64,000 nt of DNA, taken from contig CAAAJI010000083.1 in assembly GCA_900642245.1 (NCBI GenBank), positions 105,396 through 169,395 of the forward strand, read 5' to 3'. Source of the DNA: Fragilaria radians (Eukaryota; Bacillariophyta; Fragilariophyceae; Fragilariales; Fragilariaceae). Shown here piece by piece: positions 53,280 to 64,000 of this stretch; position 1 is the first letter of the stretch, and each line of letters starts with the position of its first letter. Position numbers and translations under genes: made by a program. The notes under the pieces were generated by a model, which was given only the letters and a program-made list of their open reading frames with translations, did no database searches and had not been told where the DNA came from.

Positions 53280-54329
53280 TCACTCTTCCTCTTGGTGACA
53301 TGCATGACTGTCTTGTAATACCCTAAAGGCGGCCATTGCAGTCAGGGCGGCAGTTTCAGCTCGAAGGATGTTGGATCCTAGAGATACGGAGTGAATGAGA
53401 TGACTGGATGACTGCCATGCATCAAAAGCGGCTTCTTCGGATTTACTCCACCCACCTTCAGGGCCGATTAAAAAGGCAATGTTTGACAATAATGTATCTA
53501 GTGGTTTCAATCCACCTCGAATGAACAGGTCCAGAAGGGGTGTAGCATTTATACTTCTCTCCCGACAAATCAATAAATGCCGCTGCTCTTTTTCTACAAG
53601 TGTCTCCCAGGATTCTAACAGACGTTGAACTTCATTATCATTCGACGATTTCAAGCTCCCAGAAATGCAGGCCAATGTGGGCAGCGTGAGACGTTCACAC
53701 TGCTCCGAAGCTTCGATAACATGAATCGACGATTTTTCTGCAGATTCTTGAAATTCTCGGTAGGAGGAGAATTCTGTATGCTCCGTTTGCAAGGCAAGAA
53801 ATCGACTTGCACCTAATTCTGTGCACTTTTCCAAGAGATGTTTTACCCGAGATTTTTTGTGAAGTGGCGCGAATAAAATCCAAGGTCCTACATCAATTGT
53901 TTGCTTTCGTATCTTTTCGATACAAGTTGCTTGGACATGCGCTTGATTTCGTGTCATCTTAGTTATCTCGACACGAGCTAGCCATTCTCCGGATTGTCCA
54001 TCAAAAATTCTCAATTGATCTTTCTTCCTACCATCAATTCGCATAACCTTAGTGACATAGTGTGCTTGATTACAGTCTAAATCGATTTGAACACCTTTTT
54101 CCAATACTAAGTGATTCAAACTAATGTCTGAATCCCGACGGCTTGGTGGAACGCCGAGATAGAGGCGAGGAACAGTAGAATACTTTTGAATGGTGCCATC
54201 AATTAATTCGCTTCGATCCAAAAATAAACGTCCCGAATGATTGCTGCCGCGGAATCTGCAGATTTTTAATTGAAATGCCGTTGCAACCGAAGCAATTAAA
54301 ATGAGCAATATTGATACCTTTGATAGCAT
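53280..54329 (-). CDS. rsmE: RsmE-type 16S rRNA m3U methyltransferase, probably plastid-targeted
   Basis: Starts at the ATG at 54329 and gives 349 residues. RsmE methylates N3 of a conserved uridine (U1498 in E. coli 16S rRNA). The fold is a SPOUT methyltransferase with an N-terminal PUA-like domain. Visible marks are HYVTKVMRIDGR and then GEWLARVEI in the PUA part, KKSRVKHLLEKCTELGASRF before the core, and the SAM-knot motifs LIGPEGGWSKSEEAAF and VSLGSNILRAETAAL. The N-terminus MLSKVSILLILIASVATAFQ is a signal peptide with ATA-F at the predicted cleavage point, which matches a plastid bipartite signal and makes plastid ribosomes the likely substrate. It lies 141 bases upstream of the Nudix gene on the same strand. 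Confidence 0.92.
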   Translation of the reverse strand: MLSKVSILLILIASVATAFQLKICRFRGSNHSGRLFLDRSELIDGTIQKYSTVPRLYLGVPPSRRDSDISLNHLVLEKGVQIDLDCNQAHYVTKVMRIDGRKKDQLRIFDGQSGEWLARVEITKMTRNQAHVQATCIEKIRKQTIDVGPWILFAPLHKKSRVKHLLEKCTELGASRFLALQTEHTEFSSYREFQESAEKSSIHVIEASEQCERLTLPTLACISGSLKSSNDNEVQRLLESWETLVEKEQRHLLICRERSINATPLLDLFIRGGLKPLDTLLSNIAFLIGPEGGWSKSEEAAFDAWQSSSHLIHSVSLGSNILRAETAALTAMAAFRVLQDSHACHQEEE

Positions 54330-55309
54330 GACAGAGTTGGAATCATAAATTGGAAAAGAATGGTGTGTAGTCGTTGAAAGCGTACTATGAAGGGTGATAG
54401 TAGTAGTGGTCCAGTGAGACAGTGAGGAGAGTAAACGGTAGTAGTATAGTCAAATCCCTTGTACTAGTTGGAATCAGAAGATGGGGACAAGGAGGATGGC
54501 TGGAGCAATCACCCGTGGTTGGAGTGGTCCACTTATTTACAGAAGCCAACAGTTCAAAAACACAATCTTGTCAGATTATACACTGCTGTGCCTGTTATCT
54601 CCATAAAGATTAGTTAACATAACAACTTCATTCATTGTGCCAATGATCCACTTCAATTCTAAAATACCCTCTTCCTCTCGTTCTCTCATAATGACAAAAT
54701 TTTGGAGCAACGCGCTTTTGTGCGTCCACTAACTAAACAAAGCAATGACTCCTTGATTATCCATGTGTTAGATATATTGGTTTATTCACTTTGAGATTAA
54801 TGCTTTCAATGAATCTCATACCATATAGCATATCATTTGCATAGTCACTTGCAGATACTCTTTCTGCATCTGCTACACTTGTGTTACAAACTTTGCATCT
54901 TATGTTTTCTGGTTTATGCAACTCCGTTTAAATGCATTGTATTGTTATCATGAAGAACATGGAGGCTCAATTTGCAACCGTAGAAGCAATGCTAGAAGAA
55001 ATGTAATACTCTCCATTTTAAGAATAAGATAGAGTCAACATATCAGAATAAAGCACAAATATATCAGTCTTTAAGTACTAGTGTACAAATAATAGAAATG
55101 GAGAGTGTCATCGATAACAATGTCAAGGTTGGAAAAGAATTCAGGGACATATTCGGCTTGTTGAGCAACAACCCAGTATGATTGATGAATTAAACTTAGT
55201 CAAGAACTCACTGGAGAAGGATAACACGCTTCAAGAGCTTCTCCTTCATTCAAATGAGTGAGCTTGATTTTGAACTTTTACATTATGGAAGATTATTTTT
55301 TAGCTATTA
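54330..55309. other. Intergenic region, about 1 kb
   Basis: AT-rich sequence between the RsmE gene start and the 3' end of the next minus-strand gene. It should hold the RsmE promoter. A plus-strand frame at 54422-54613 lacks protein-like composition. I see nothing else. Confidence 0.4.
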
Positions 55310-55799
55310 TTATTGATTCTTCTTTCTTTGCGCAGCCGAATTTGATTTGGAAGAAGATATTCCATTTTTGCCTTTTGTTCCACTTCCACTAGGTTCATAG
55401 GTATAAGACCCTAATGCATCGGAAAGTCGTGCTGTTTCTTCCTCCTTTGTATCTAATTTGAAACCAGAACGTTCTAAACGCTCATTCGTTTTTTGTGCCT
55501 GTCATTTTTGTGAGTGAGAAAAAGCTTTGGAATAATGGGTTCGAGTGTAATAATTGAGTCAACCCTACCTGAATATTGTACGCGGCCTGTTCCGGAGACT
55601 TGTCTGAACCACCGACTTCTCGTGTGTACGCTGCATAACTGGGATTCACAATGCACTTGCTGTTGCCTCCCAAATATCCAGTGCAAATCCCTGTTGAGAT
55701 TGTGATGATGGATCGCTGACATAAGCTCCGACGCGATATGCGGTTTATTGATAATCCATGGAGAGGTGATAACACAAGAAAAAGAATAATCCACCACAT
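55310..55799 (-). CDS. Small secreted or plastid-targeted protein, 139 residues, two exons
   Basis: Exons 55799-55569 and 55498-55310 (intron 70 bases, GTAGGG to GACAG, phase 0) give 139 residues. The exon join removes an in-frame stop downstream and continues a charged helical sequence. The N-terminus MWWIILFLVLSPLHGLSINR is a signal peptide. A hydrophobic stretch (SIITISTGICTGYLGG) and then a polar mature part follow, with SPEQAAYNIQAQKTNERLER across the splice site, TARLSDALGSYTYEP, and a Lys/Ser-rich tail. The second hydrophobic stretch could be a thylakoid-transfer signal or a membrane anchor. I do not recognise the family. Confidence 0.6.
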
Positions 55800-56099
55800 C
55801 CTTGATGGCCGTAACAAGGATTGTAATGAATGTATCGACACTGTTTGTGATGGGATGTGATGCAATAGAAGAATTGTACGTATGTGCGTTTCTGATATTG
55901 CCCTCCTATCAATTTTTAATCCTAAAATTTTAGAGATAGCTGCATACTTATTTATAAAAAAGCCTTTCAACGCTATTGGTAGGTTTTTTTTCACATTTGC
56001 GCTTTTAAAATCAACCTTATTTTCACACTTGCCCTTTAAAATCGACCTTTTAAATTCACACCAAAGAAATCAATTTTTATTAACAATTACTGAATTCTC

Positions 56100-56575
56100 A
56101 TGAAATCGTTAAAGTCAACTTTACCATCGTCAGCAGGTAAATGGTGGATTGCACGGCTATCAGCCAACAATCGCATACAGATTGCTCAACTGATGGATTT
56201 TTTTCATTCTCTTGCTGGTTCCAATTTTAACAGGTAATACTGAAGTAATAACTTAATTTTTTTGTTATGGAAGACGGAAATATGGTATATCTCTGCATAT
56301 TCCTAGGTGTAAATCTTCAACCATGGGTTCCTGGCAAGATGGTTGTGACTTAGCCAGCAAGGTAAACACTATTTGGATATAGTTTTTAAACTGCTGACCA
56401 TGGCAGTACATGAAGTGGGTAGGTACTTCTTTGAAAAGGTAAAGTAAGAATCAGTTTTTGATTTTTGCAATTCTTTTATGCCTCAATAATGCTTGTGCAA
56501 TTGATGTTTGCATACATTGTGAGTTGAATGTTGTTTAGGATAATGAAAGAGATGTTGTTATGTGGTAGGGCATGA
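56100..56575 (+). CDS. Possible four-exon small gene, 85 residues (speculative)
   Basis: Reading GT-AG pairs by eye joins 56100-56233, 56307-56361, 56407-56438 and 56539-56575 in frame. The product starts MKSLKSTLPSSAGKWWIARL and continues SANNRIQIAQLMDFFHSL with a Cys- and Trp-containing tail. The first exon has good protein character; the others are short (55, 32 and 37 bases). The whole could be chance splice sites in AT-rich DNA or a gene relic. No family is recognised. Confidence 0.2.
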
Positions 56576-58203
56576 GCCCAACATCTGGCGTCATGTCTTC
56601 TAATGTGACTATAGACATCTTACATCATCATTGTATCCTCCTCTTTCCATACATTAAATCTCGTTTCCAGGTCTATGAAACACTATTCCTCGTCTTGGAA
56701 AACACTACAAGGCAATTGCTATATAAACTAATTGCTTTGATCATTTTTGATAAAGCATTCTCCTGCGAGCAGCTTATTGCAGCAAGTTATTCGACTTTAC
56801 GATGCGCCTGGATAGACCTGTCACAAAAAGTTTCTGATTTCGATTCATGTTCAACTAGATAGGCATAGTGGACAAGTACTTCCATATGTTTGCGTCATCA
56901 ATCATCGCATTCTTTCTTCCGCAAACTGAAGCATAATTTTAGGAGCTACTGGTGTCAGATACTTCTTCCTTTCATCCATAAATTTCTTGTGTAGACCTTT
57001 ATCTGGAATTGGTTAAGTCATAATCAAAATGCTACATTGAGTGCTGTATGTTAAGACACGAACAACTCAATCACTTTCTTCTCTCATTTCATCACACGAA
57101 GTATACGTAATACACTTTTCTTCATGTTTGTTACACTATTTTCATTATCCAGCACCAACAAAATGTCTATTCGAGATACGTACACTGTCAATTTTATTTG
57201 TTCATTTATTATAGACATAGTTTTGCATTTGTCGTAGCATTCAACAGCGTTACCCTGAATGCATTAGCCATATGCATTTGTATAAATTGTTTGGTTTAAC
57301 TTGAATACTTGATCCCTATCATAAAAAAATCTTTGAAGTTACTATCATATGCAGTGACCAAGATAGTACACCCCACTTACGGTAAGTATCGTCCAAGTAG
57401 TAATTAGAGTAACCAACAAACCGGCATGCATAGCCACTGCTAAATATCAAATTCCAAGTTGCTTGCGAGACAGCCTCTAATTAAATCTTTTTAAGTGATT
57501 GCTGCCTTTCATTCAACGTTGTTAATGCTGAAACTTTTTGGCAGTACTTTTCACTTTCTAATCGAACAGAAATCCTTAATAACTGTAAATTCATTACTTG
57601 GGAATCAGTGGATATATGAAAACCGGATGGGACTTTAAGAGCGAGTTTGATAGCTCTTAGTAATTCTTAGATACGCGGGGTAGATTATTTGGATATATTT
57701 TCCCCTGTAATCGACAATTCTATTTTGACAGCAGTCCTTTATAAAAAATAACTTTCTTAATGGAAACCTGGAAGAGCATATCTGCTTGACAATTTCTATA
57801 GGTTTTGAAAAAACTAAAAGAGAAAAAGATGGCAAAAAGAAAGATTTGAACATTAATATGTCAATTTTATGATTCATTCCAAGCAGCCAGACAACGGCAT
57901 AAGAGAAATAAAGATGGCAAAATTGGCAACGTATGAAGCGAGAAATGATGCATTGATGGATTAAACAAGTCTAAAATGTGAAATTTCAAGAGCCAAGGGA
58001 TGTGAGGTCAGTGAATTGGTGTCAACACAAAATCGTAAAGTCAGGTATGGTGCTGCACTAGGGCACGAAAAAGAGTTGAAATGCCTCGTTAGTCTTCTCT
58101 GTTTAGAATTGAAAAAATCATTTTGGAACTCGTAAAAGTGACAGACCACTGAATTTTTTTAAAGAATTTCTTCTTAGCCATCACTTGACTCAATCCTAGA
58201 TTT
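56576..58203. other. Intergenic region, about 1.6 kb
   Basis: AT-rich sequence upstream of the TYW3-Kelch gene. Short open frames at 56572-56862 and 57635-57877 are not protein-like. The last 200 bases must hold the promoter of the gene at 58204. Confidence 0.4.
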
Positions 58204-60805
58204 ATGGCACTATCCCTGATTCCTTCGGAATATATTCCAGATAAATTGGACGACCCTTCCTCATTTTTGCCTTCGTTTTTAGATTTGCGTCGCAAGAACC
58301 TTCGCACTTTGTACGGTGACATCTCAGATGACATCAAGAAGCAAAATCACAGTGGAAACAACCTGCTGCCTATAGACAAATCGCCAAAAGGGTGTGTAGA
58401 TGAGCCCATTCAAAATCTTTGTGATTGGATCAATTCACATCCTTCCTATGTGACGCTATCATCTTGTTCAGGAAGAATTGCGATATTCGATCCAAAGAAG
58501 AACAGCAACAGTATTGCTCATGAACATCGAGTAGACGACAACGAAGGAAACGGAAATGGCGGGAAGGGAAGGGGAGAGTGGATATTCATCTCTCATGAAC
58601 TCATTGATCCGATGAGTATCCTCGATGTCTTATCATCACCCACAGAAGATGAATCAACTTCAACTTTACTATTTAAATTTGAACCCTTAGTCTTGCACAT
58701 TGCGGCTTCTTCCTTGATACGCGGAAGACAATTATTGACGTTGGCCACATCCTTGGGGTATAGAGAATCTGGCCTAATGGTTACATCTCATCGTGTTACT
58801 GTTGCTATTCGATCACATTCTCTCGCCTGGACTGTGCCATTAGCTCGTAGTGGCCCTCTCCGACCTCCCCAAGAGTATCTGATAGCTCTGGGACAAGAGG
58901 CAAATCAACATATGAAACAGAATCATCGGCAAATGCAAAAATTTGAGCAAGCCATTCAAAATACCCTTTTTGTCAAGAATCTTGTTTCAGGACCAGATTC
59001 GTCATTCCCAATACACCCGAATCAACTTGAAAAGGATGCTGTCAAAGTAGATCCGGGATTCCAAACGCCTGAAACTCGTGCATACTTTCAACAACTTCCC
59101 GATTTAAATTTGTGGGGACATGATGTCGTAATTATTCCATCCAAGGATGATACAGTTGGAACTATATTGGTCTTTGGTGGCTACGGAAGTGGACCTACAC
59201 TTAAAGGTGCTGATTCTAAGCATAACAAAACTGCTCGTAGAAATAGCATTTATTTCATGACATATCAGGCGGAAGGAAACTTTTCTGCTTGGAATGAAAT
59301 ATCTCACTCTAATCACTTGAGCCTCGGGGAAACGAGTAAATCAATAACTACATGGTATGGAGTAGATGTAGTTCCCTCGACTTTCAGCCCTCGTGAGGGC
59401 TTACAGGCATGTCTTCTTCCGTTAGAAGTGGCTTCCAATACCCATGGCAGATCAGCAGTTATTGCACTTTGGGGTGGGCGCACGAATCCCTCGAATCCAT
59501 TGGATGATTTACTCCTCTTCGAATTTGACTCTGACTCTAGTTCCGATCGACCCTCTTGTTTCTACAGCCCAAAAAAGATTTTGGGTGATATTCCGAGTCC
59601 AAGATGGGGCCATACATTAACGGCATTGTCTGGTAAGGATGGCATGATGGCAGTTCTCATAGGTGGAAGAAATGATAAGTCGAGTTCACAAGATACAGTT
59701 TATATATTCCGCTTAGTTGAAGACCTTCAAGGGAAACAAAATTTCATCTGGAATCGCATTTATGCTGATGTTCAACCACAGTTTCATCACTCTGTTACAA
59801 AGTTAGTAGATGATACGATACTCATAAGCTCAGGGTTGATGGATCCTAAAAATTTGACTGAATGTTTTTTTTCTTCGGGGTCAAATGTTGGGAACAAGGA
59901 AGAACAGCACTCACAATTCTTAGCATATCGAGTGACATCGTCTTCACTGGAACAAATTGTATTGGTTCAGCAGTATCCACGTGTTCCTCACTTTGGAGCA
60001 GGATTATGCTGCTTTCTTCACCACGGTAGGGTTGTGATTGCATTTGCTGGCGGCTTACCATTTGGACTGAAATCAAGTTGTGGTCAGCCTACTGACATTT
60101 CCATTGATTCAATTAGATGGTATACGATGGAAGGATCGTCATTCTCGAAAATTGTCTTGCAATGTGAAACAACAAGTACAAATCGATTAGACTTGGCAGC
60201 ACTAGTTCACACAAGATGTATTCCTATGCCATGTTCATCTGAGTTTTTGATTTTAGGAGGCGGAGTAGCGTCTTTTGCTTTTGGTCCAATGTATGCGGGG
60301 TAAGTCGAAAGAGAAAATTCAGTTTTGAATAAAGGTTCTTAACTTACTTCCCTGAAACAGATGTTTTCACATTCGATTAGATAACATCCAAAGTATTCGC
60401 AAGAGAGATATCAGTGTAGAATCTAAACAAACTGACAGAGCTTTCGTGACAAATAAATCCCATCTAGTTCCTAATAACTATACAGAAATAAATCCACAGA
60501 ATGATGGTACCAACGTATTTTATGTGGAAACTAAAGACGCAAAGGCTTTGAGAACTATCTTAGAGAAAGAAGGTCTTTTGGACAAAAATTACAGAATGAC
60601 CAAAGCAGATGCACTTACTACGGAAAATGATGAAAACAGAATCATGATAGCTGTTCCAGTAATTCAAAAGGCGCTAGATTCTTTAACTAGCCAGAAGATT
60701 CCATATTGGGCTGCACTTGTCCTTGACTCTGGCTGTCAAACAATGCCATTCAGCACCGCCGTTTTGGGTTCAAGAAAACAGACAACAAAGTATTTGACGC
60801 CGTAA
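58204..60805 (+). CDS. TYW3: TYW3-Kelch wybutosine synthesis fusion with partial TYW2-like C-terminus
   Basis: Exons 58204-60299 and 60361-60805 (intron 61 bases, phase 2) give 846 residues. TYW3 is the N-methyltransferase that acts on tRNA-Phe position 37 during wybutosine synthesis. The TYW3 part covers about residues 1-260: LDLRRKNLRTLYGDISDD, SPKGCVDEPIQNLCDWINSH, the signature SSCSGRIAIFD, FKFEPLVLHIAA and ESGLMVTSHRVTVAIRSH. A Kelch propeller follows (LVFGGYGSGPT, LWGGRTNPSN, PRWGHTLTAL, VLIGGRNDKS, HFGAGLCCFL), like that of TYW4. The last 120 residues (FYVETKDAKALRTILEKEGL, YRMTKADAL, MIAVPVIQKAL) resemble only the N-terminal part of TYW2. The TYW2 transferase core is absent, and the frame stops at KYLTP. 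Plants have a TYW3-TYW4-TYW2 fusion, so this order is expected, but the truncation is odd. Confidence 0.88.
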
Positions 60806-61267
60806 AAAAAAAGAAAATGTTTGATCTCCTTAGCGCAGAATTCAATTTCAGTCATCAAACAATCAAGAATTGACCACATCAATATTCTGAAATCTAGCTT
60901 GGAGTAACTTTTTTGGATAAACATAATGTGTATTCCTTCGACTTTTCAACTGCATTCACGTTAACAAAAAAGAAAAATAATGTCTCTGTTTACACGGTTT
61001 ACTTATCATCGCTTTCTAGTGAATCAGAGCAATAGTAATTCAACCTTTCAACACGCTTTTTTAAAATCTGTAGGATATCAAAAGTCGCGTTTATCTATCA
61101 ATTATTCAATCAGCCGCACGACGTAGAGATACATCTTATTCAATACTATTAGGGGTTAGTCCTCAACTCAATATAGAATCACTATATCATTGATGTCCTA
61201 TGAAGTTAAAGCCAAAGTAAATTGCCTTAAAAAGATAGAATGAAGTCATTGATGGAAAAGTAAAATG
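60806..61267. other. Convergent intergenic region
   Basis: About 460 bases between the 3' ends of the TYW3-Kelch gene (plus) and the large partial gene (minus). An A-rich run follows the TYW3 stop codon. I see no coding signal. Confidence 0.45.
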
Positions 61268-63999
61268 CTATGTATGATTCAAGTTCCGCATTTTACTTCT
61301 AATACTTGAGACATGCTTCCGGATTGCCACAGCCCGCCTGAGTTGTAAACGCTGCTTCAAATCAGCAATTCGTTTCTGCTCCACCAAATCAATTGGCGTT
61401 GGATTCTCAACAGATGAATCAACACGTTTCATATGACAGGATGTCAGTTTTGTACATGACTTAGAAAGATGTAAAGCTGGCATTGCAATATTGCCCAAGG
61501 ATTCCTTTTTTGGTTGTTTATTCTCAAGCTTTGATATTCGTCGCGAATCGAAGTACGCTAGACACTTAGGATTGGATTGTGTTGTATTCCTTGGAATTTT
61601 AGTGGTAAATTTGTCCTTAGGCTTTTTGACAAAATCTAGTCTATGAAAGCTCTCAAGTTTCAAAAAAAGTAAGGTTACAGATTTAATATAAAAACATAGA
61701 AAGCCAGAATACTTACAGTGGCTATCAATGATTTCGTGATTGTATGAGGATTTCTATTTGAAATTCGGACTTCATATCTTGGACTAAATATAGGAAGCCT
61801 TACGAGTTCGAATCTCCAGATATTGCTCGAAGTAGACACGATTTCGTTCAAGAGTTTCAAAGATATTACGGTTCGCGAGAGAAATCCCTTGTCACATCGT
61901 GTATGAGTTGATGATGTTGCAGTGGAGTCATTAATCAGAAAGATGAAGATCTCATTAGTAGGAACACTTTCGTCGCATTCTCCACTATCAAATATTTTGT
62001 CAATATAACCACAGTAAAGCATCATTGTCTCTGCAATAATGTCACCGTCTGATGAAAATGTGCTGCATCGTATTACTCCGAATTGACGAGGAAACAGGGA
62101 TATCTTGGGTCTGAAACAGAAATGAAAATCCGTCTCAGCAAGTATCATATTCCGCTCAAATCCATCAAGCACGAAGTTCCTTGAAGACAATTGTGTATCA
62201 GAGAATGCTATCAATTTGCTTGATTTAGGAAGAGCATCAAATTCACCATTTTTGCATCGACGGGAATGTTCAGAAGATTCATGGCAGCATTTGATACTCA
62301 AATTATGCAATTTTTGAGTACTCTTATGTTCTAAACATGGAACGATACAAAACGGCTGTGAAAGGGACACATTCTTTTCTTGGAGAATATCCGTACTATG
62401 AGCCCAGTAAAACATCAAAGACTCTGCAATAATGTCATCGTTTGGTGAATATGCCCTGCGGCATGTTACTCCGAATTGATGAGGAAACAGGGATATCTTA
62501 AGTCTGAAACCGGAATGGAAATTCGTTTCAGCAAGTATCATATTCCGCTCAAATCTATCTCTATCGGTCGCGAAAGTCTTTTCATTTGCATCGTTGCCGA
62601 GGGAAATTAGTTCGTGAGGACCTCTAAAAAGCAGTAGAAGCCGCCTTAGCTTCTTTTCTGCTGGTTGATGATGAGTTGAAAATGCTCCAAGATTGAGTTT
62701 ATTTTTCTTCAGCATTTCCGTACAAGTAGATTTTGGAGAGCCAAATGAAGACTGTATTGATTCATTATTGAAATCGCATTTGCTCTTAATCTCTTTGCAT
62801 GTTACCCGTTCATTGTCTACTTCGTTGCTACATTCTGGAGGCAAGCGGTGACTACAAATTTGAAGTTTTTTATTCCCCTGTGTTACCTCAATCACCTCAA
62901 AAGATGATGATCTTGAGTTGTTGTTGCCTTGAAAGAGAATTGAATGAGTCCCTTTTGTATTAGTCGTGACAATGGAATTTAACTCCTGAGTTGGTCGTTT
63001 TGAATCCTTAACCATTGTTGCAGTATCAGATATTAGGTTGTCTTTGTAAGGAAACTCATCATTTTCTTGGTCTATGGATCTTACCAAGAAAGTTTGAATA
63101 CCATCAGATATGGACCCAAGCAACTCAGTTTCAATTGCATTTTCTGACGATTCGTGCAGACGAATTTGCGATGGAAAAAATGAAAAAGTGTTTTCACAAT
63201 CATTCCTTAGCTTGGCACTAGTAGTACATTCTTCAGAATGCTCCAACTGCAACTGCTCCATGTGGTAATAGGCTTTAATTACTGATGCCGAATCGTGCGA
63301 AAGAAGATCAAAACATGATTCGTTGAACGCTGAAACGTCATCGTCCCTAAATGATATTCTACCAGTTTCCTTTTCAAGCTTTCCTTTGAAAATATTTTTC
63401 ATAATCCTGGACGACATGGAGTACTGAGATCTCTTCGACATTGGATTTGTGGTTTTTGATGAGGTAATGTCCTCTGCACAATGCAATTGATGGTTTGTGT
63501 AATTCTGAAAAGTAACATATTCAATATCGATTTTGCGAAAACTTCGTCCAATTTCATATGGTAGCATATCTTTATTCATCTCTGAGCTGCAAAAAGGTTC
63601 AGGCTTTTTTAGTGGGGCTGATTCGATGTAGTCAGTGGCAATCACCCCTTTAACTTCTTTTGCACCGAAATTCTCATTCTGATGACTTAGTACGACTTCA
63701 ATTCCTTGAGGATCCCCGTTGAGAATGAGCGTTTTGCCCGACTCCTCTTGTTCTTTAGGCGAGAAAGGGACCGATCCATTTTCAATATCATTCAGCGTTT
63801 CCACGCTCAATGTAGTGCAGCAACACCAGCTGTCTATATTGAAGTGATGTTCATTGTGTGTGCTGAAGTCCACATAATCTTCTTCCTCAATTATCGAGCT
63901 AGAAGACCAGGATTCTGTACTTGAGCAGCTGTCAAGAAGATGAAAGTTACTATAGATTGCAGTACCTTCCCAACAAGTATGGTGATCATCATTATAACT
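61268..63999 (-). CDS. Large unrecognised protein, 5' end beyond the window
   Basis: Minus-strand exon from the window edge (open in frame from 63999) to 61717, then an intron (61716-61652, 65 bases, GTAAGT to TTGAG, phase 0) and a last exon at 61651-61268. About 760 residues from the window-edge side plus 127 in the last exon are visible. There is no stop upstream, so the start lies outside. The protein is acidic and Ser-rich, with little predicted fold. It has an internal duplication: FERNMILAETNFHSGFRLKI with SLFPHQFGV recurs 390 bases later as FERNMILAETDFHFCFRPKI with SLFPRQFGV. The C-terminal exon ends in a basic helix (LKQRLQLRRAVAIRKHVSSI). No domain is recognised. The duplicated unit of about 50 residues may be the functional element. 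Confidence 0.7.
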
Positions 64000-64000
64000 G

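Noticed and set aside
61268..61663. A separate 131-codon gene at the right end of the window
   Set aside because: A GTAAGT donor and an AG acceptor join it in phase 0 to the larger minus-strand frame, so I treat it as the last exon.
1..64000. CRISPR arrays, bacterial operons or insertion sequences
   Set aside because: No regularly spaced repeats or transposase frames were seen, and the spliced genes show that the DNA is eukaryotic nuclear.

Overview
The window is nuclear DNA from a photosynthetic stramenopile, most likely a diatom. It is AT-rich (about 60% by eye), with long intergenic stretches and short GT-AG introns (39 to 205 bases, mostly 60 to 80). Several proteins begin with a signal peptide whose predicted cleavage lies beside a phenylalanine (SSS-FAV, ATA-FQL, QHA-FVL, TSS-FSY). 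This resembles the ASAFAP-type bipartite signal used to reach the complex plastid of diatoms. The first gene looks like a multi-domain relative of the FEA1/phytotransferrin iron-uptake family of algae. I cannot name the species. There is one assembly gap (15069-15303, 235 N).

Layout. 0.4-8.5 kb (minus): a 2202-residue secreted, single-pass membrane protein with six FEA1-like units, then a p31comet/MAD2L1BP-like protein. 8.5-18.2 kb: a gene-poor stretch with gene relics, the gap inside one unrecognised gene, and a cluster of inverted repeat motifs. 18.2-28.4 kb: an ankyrin-repeat protein whose stop codon overlaps that of a convergent NSUN-type RNA m5C methyltransferase; a perfect 133-base tandem duplication with a telomere-like spacer; a Nudix/DUF4743 protein; a RING-PDZ protein joined across a 39-base intron; a probable plastid protein; and a monoacylglycerol-lipase-like hydrolase. 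29.4-35.4 kb: a small hypothetical gene and an EDRF1-like protein. 35.7-49.1 kb: three genes that share an N-terminal module. Two end in a related membrane tail and the third is a TPX2-like microtubule protein. A probable plastid protein and V-ATPase subunit G lie among them. 51.3-60.8 kb: a fatty acid hydroxylase, a second Nudix/DUF4743 protein, a probably plastid RsmE rRNA methyltransferase, a small secreted protein, and a TYW3-Kelch fusion with a partial TYW2-like end. 61.3-64 kb: a large unrecognised protein running off the window.

The genes do not form one pathway, as expected for a nuclear eukaryotic region. Themes are RNA modification (NSUN, RsmE, TYW3), cell division (p31comet-like, TPX2-like) and plastid or secretory targeting. 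The best candidates for undescribed biology are the three-gene family sharing an N-terminal module (35.7-49.1 kb) and the six-unit membrane FEA1-like protein (0.4-7.3 kb).

All gene models were read by eye. Splice sites were chosen because they keep frame and restore repeat or domain continuity. Several open frames extend upstream through GTG or TTG codons, and for those I moved the start to the first ATG.
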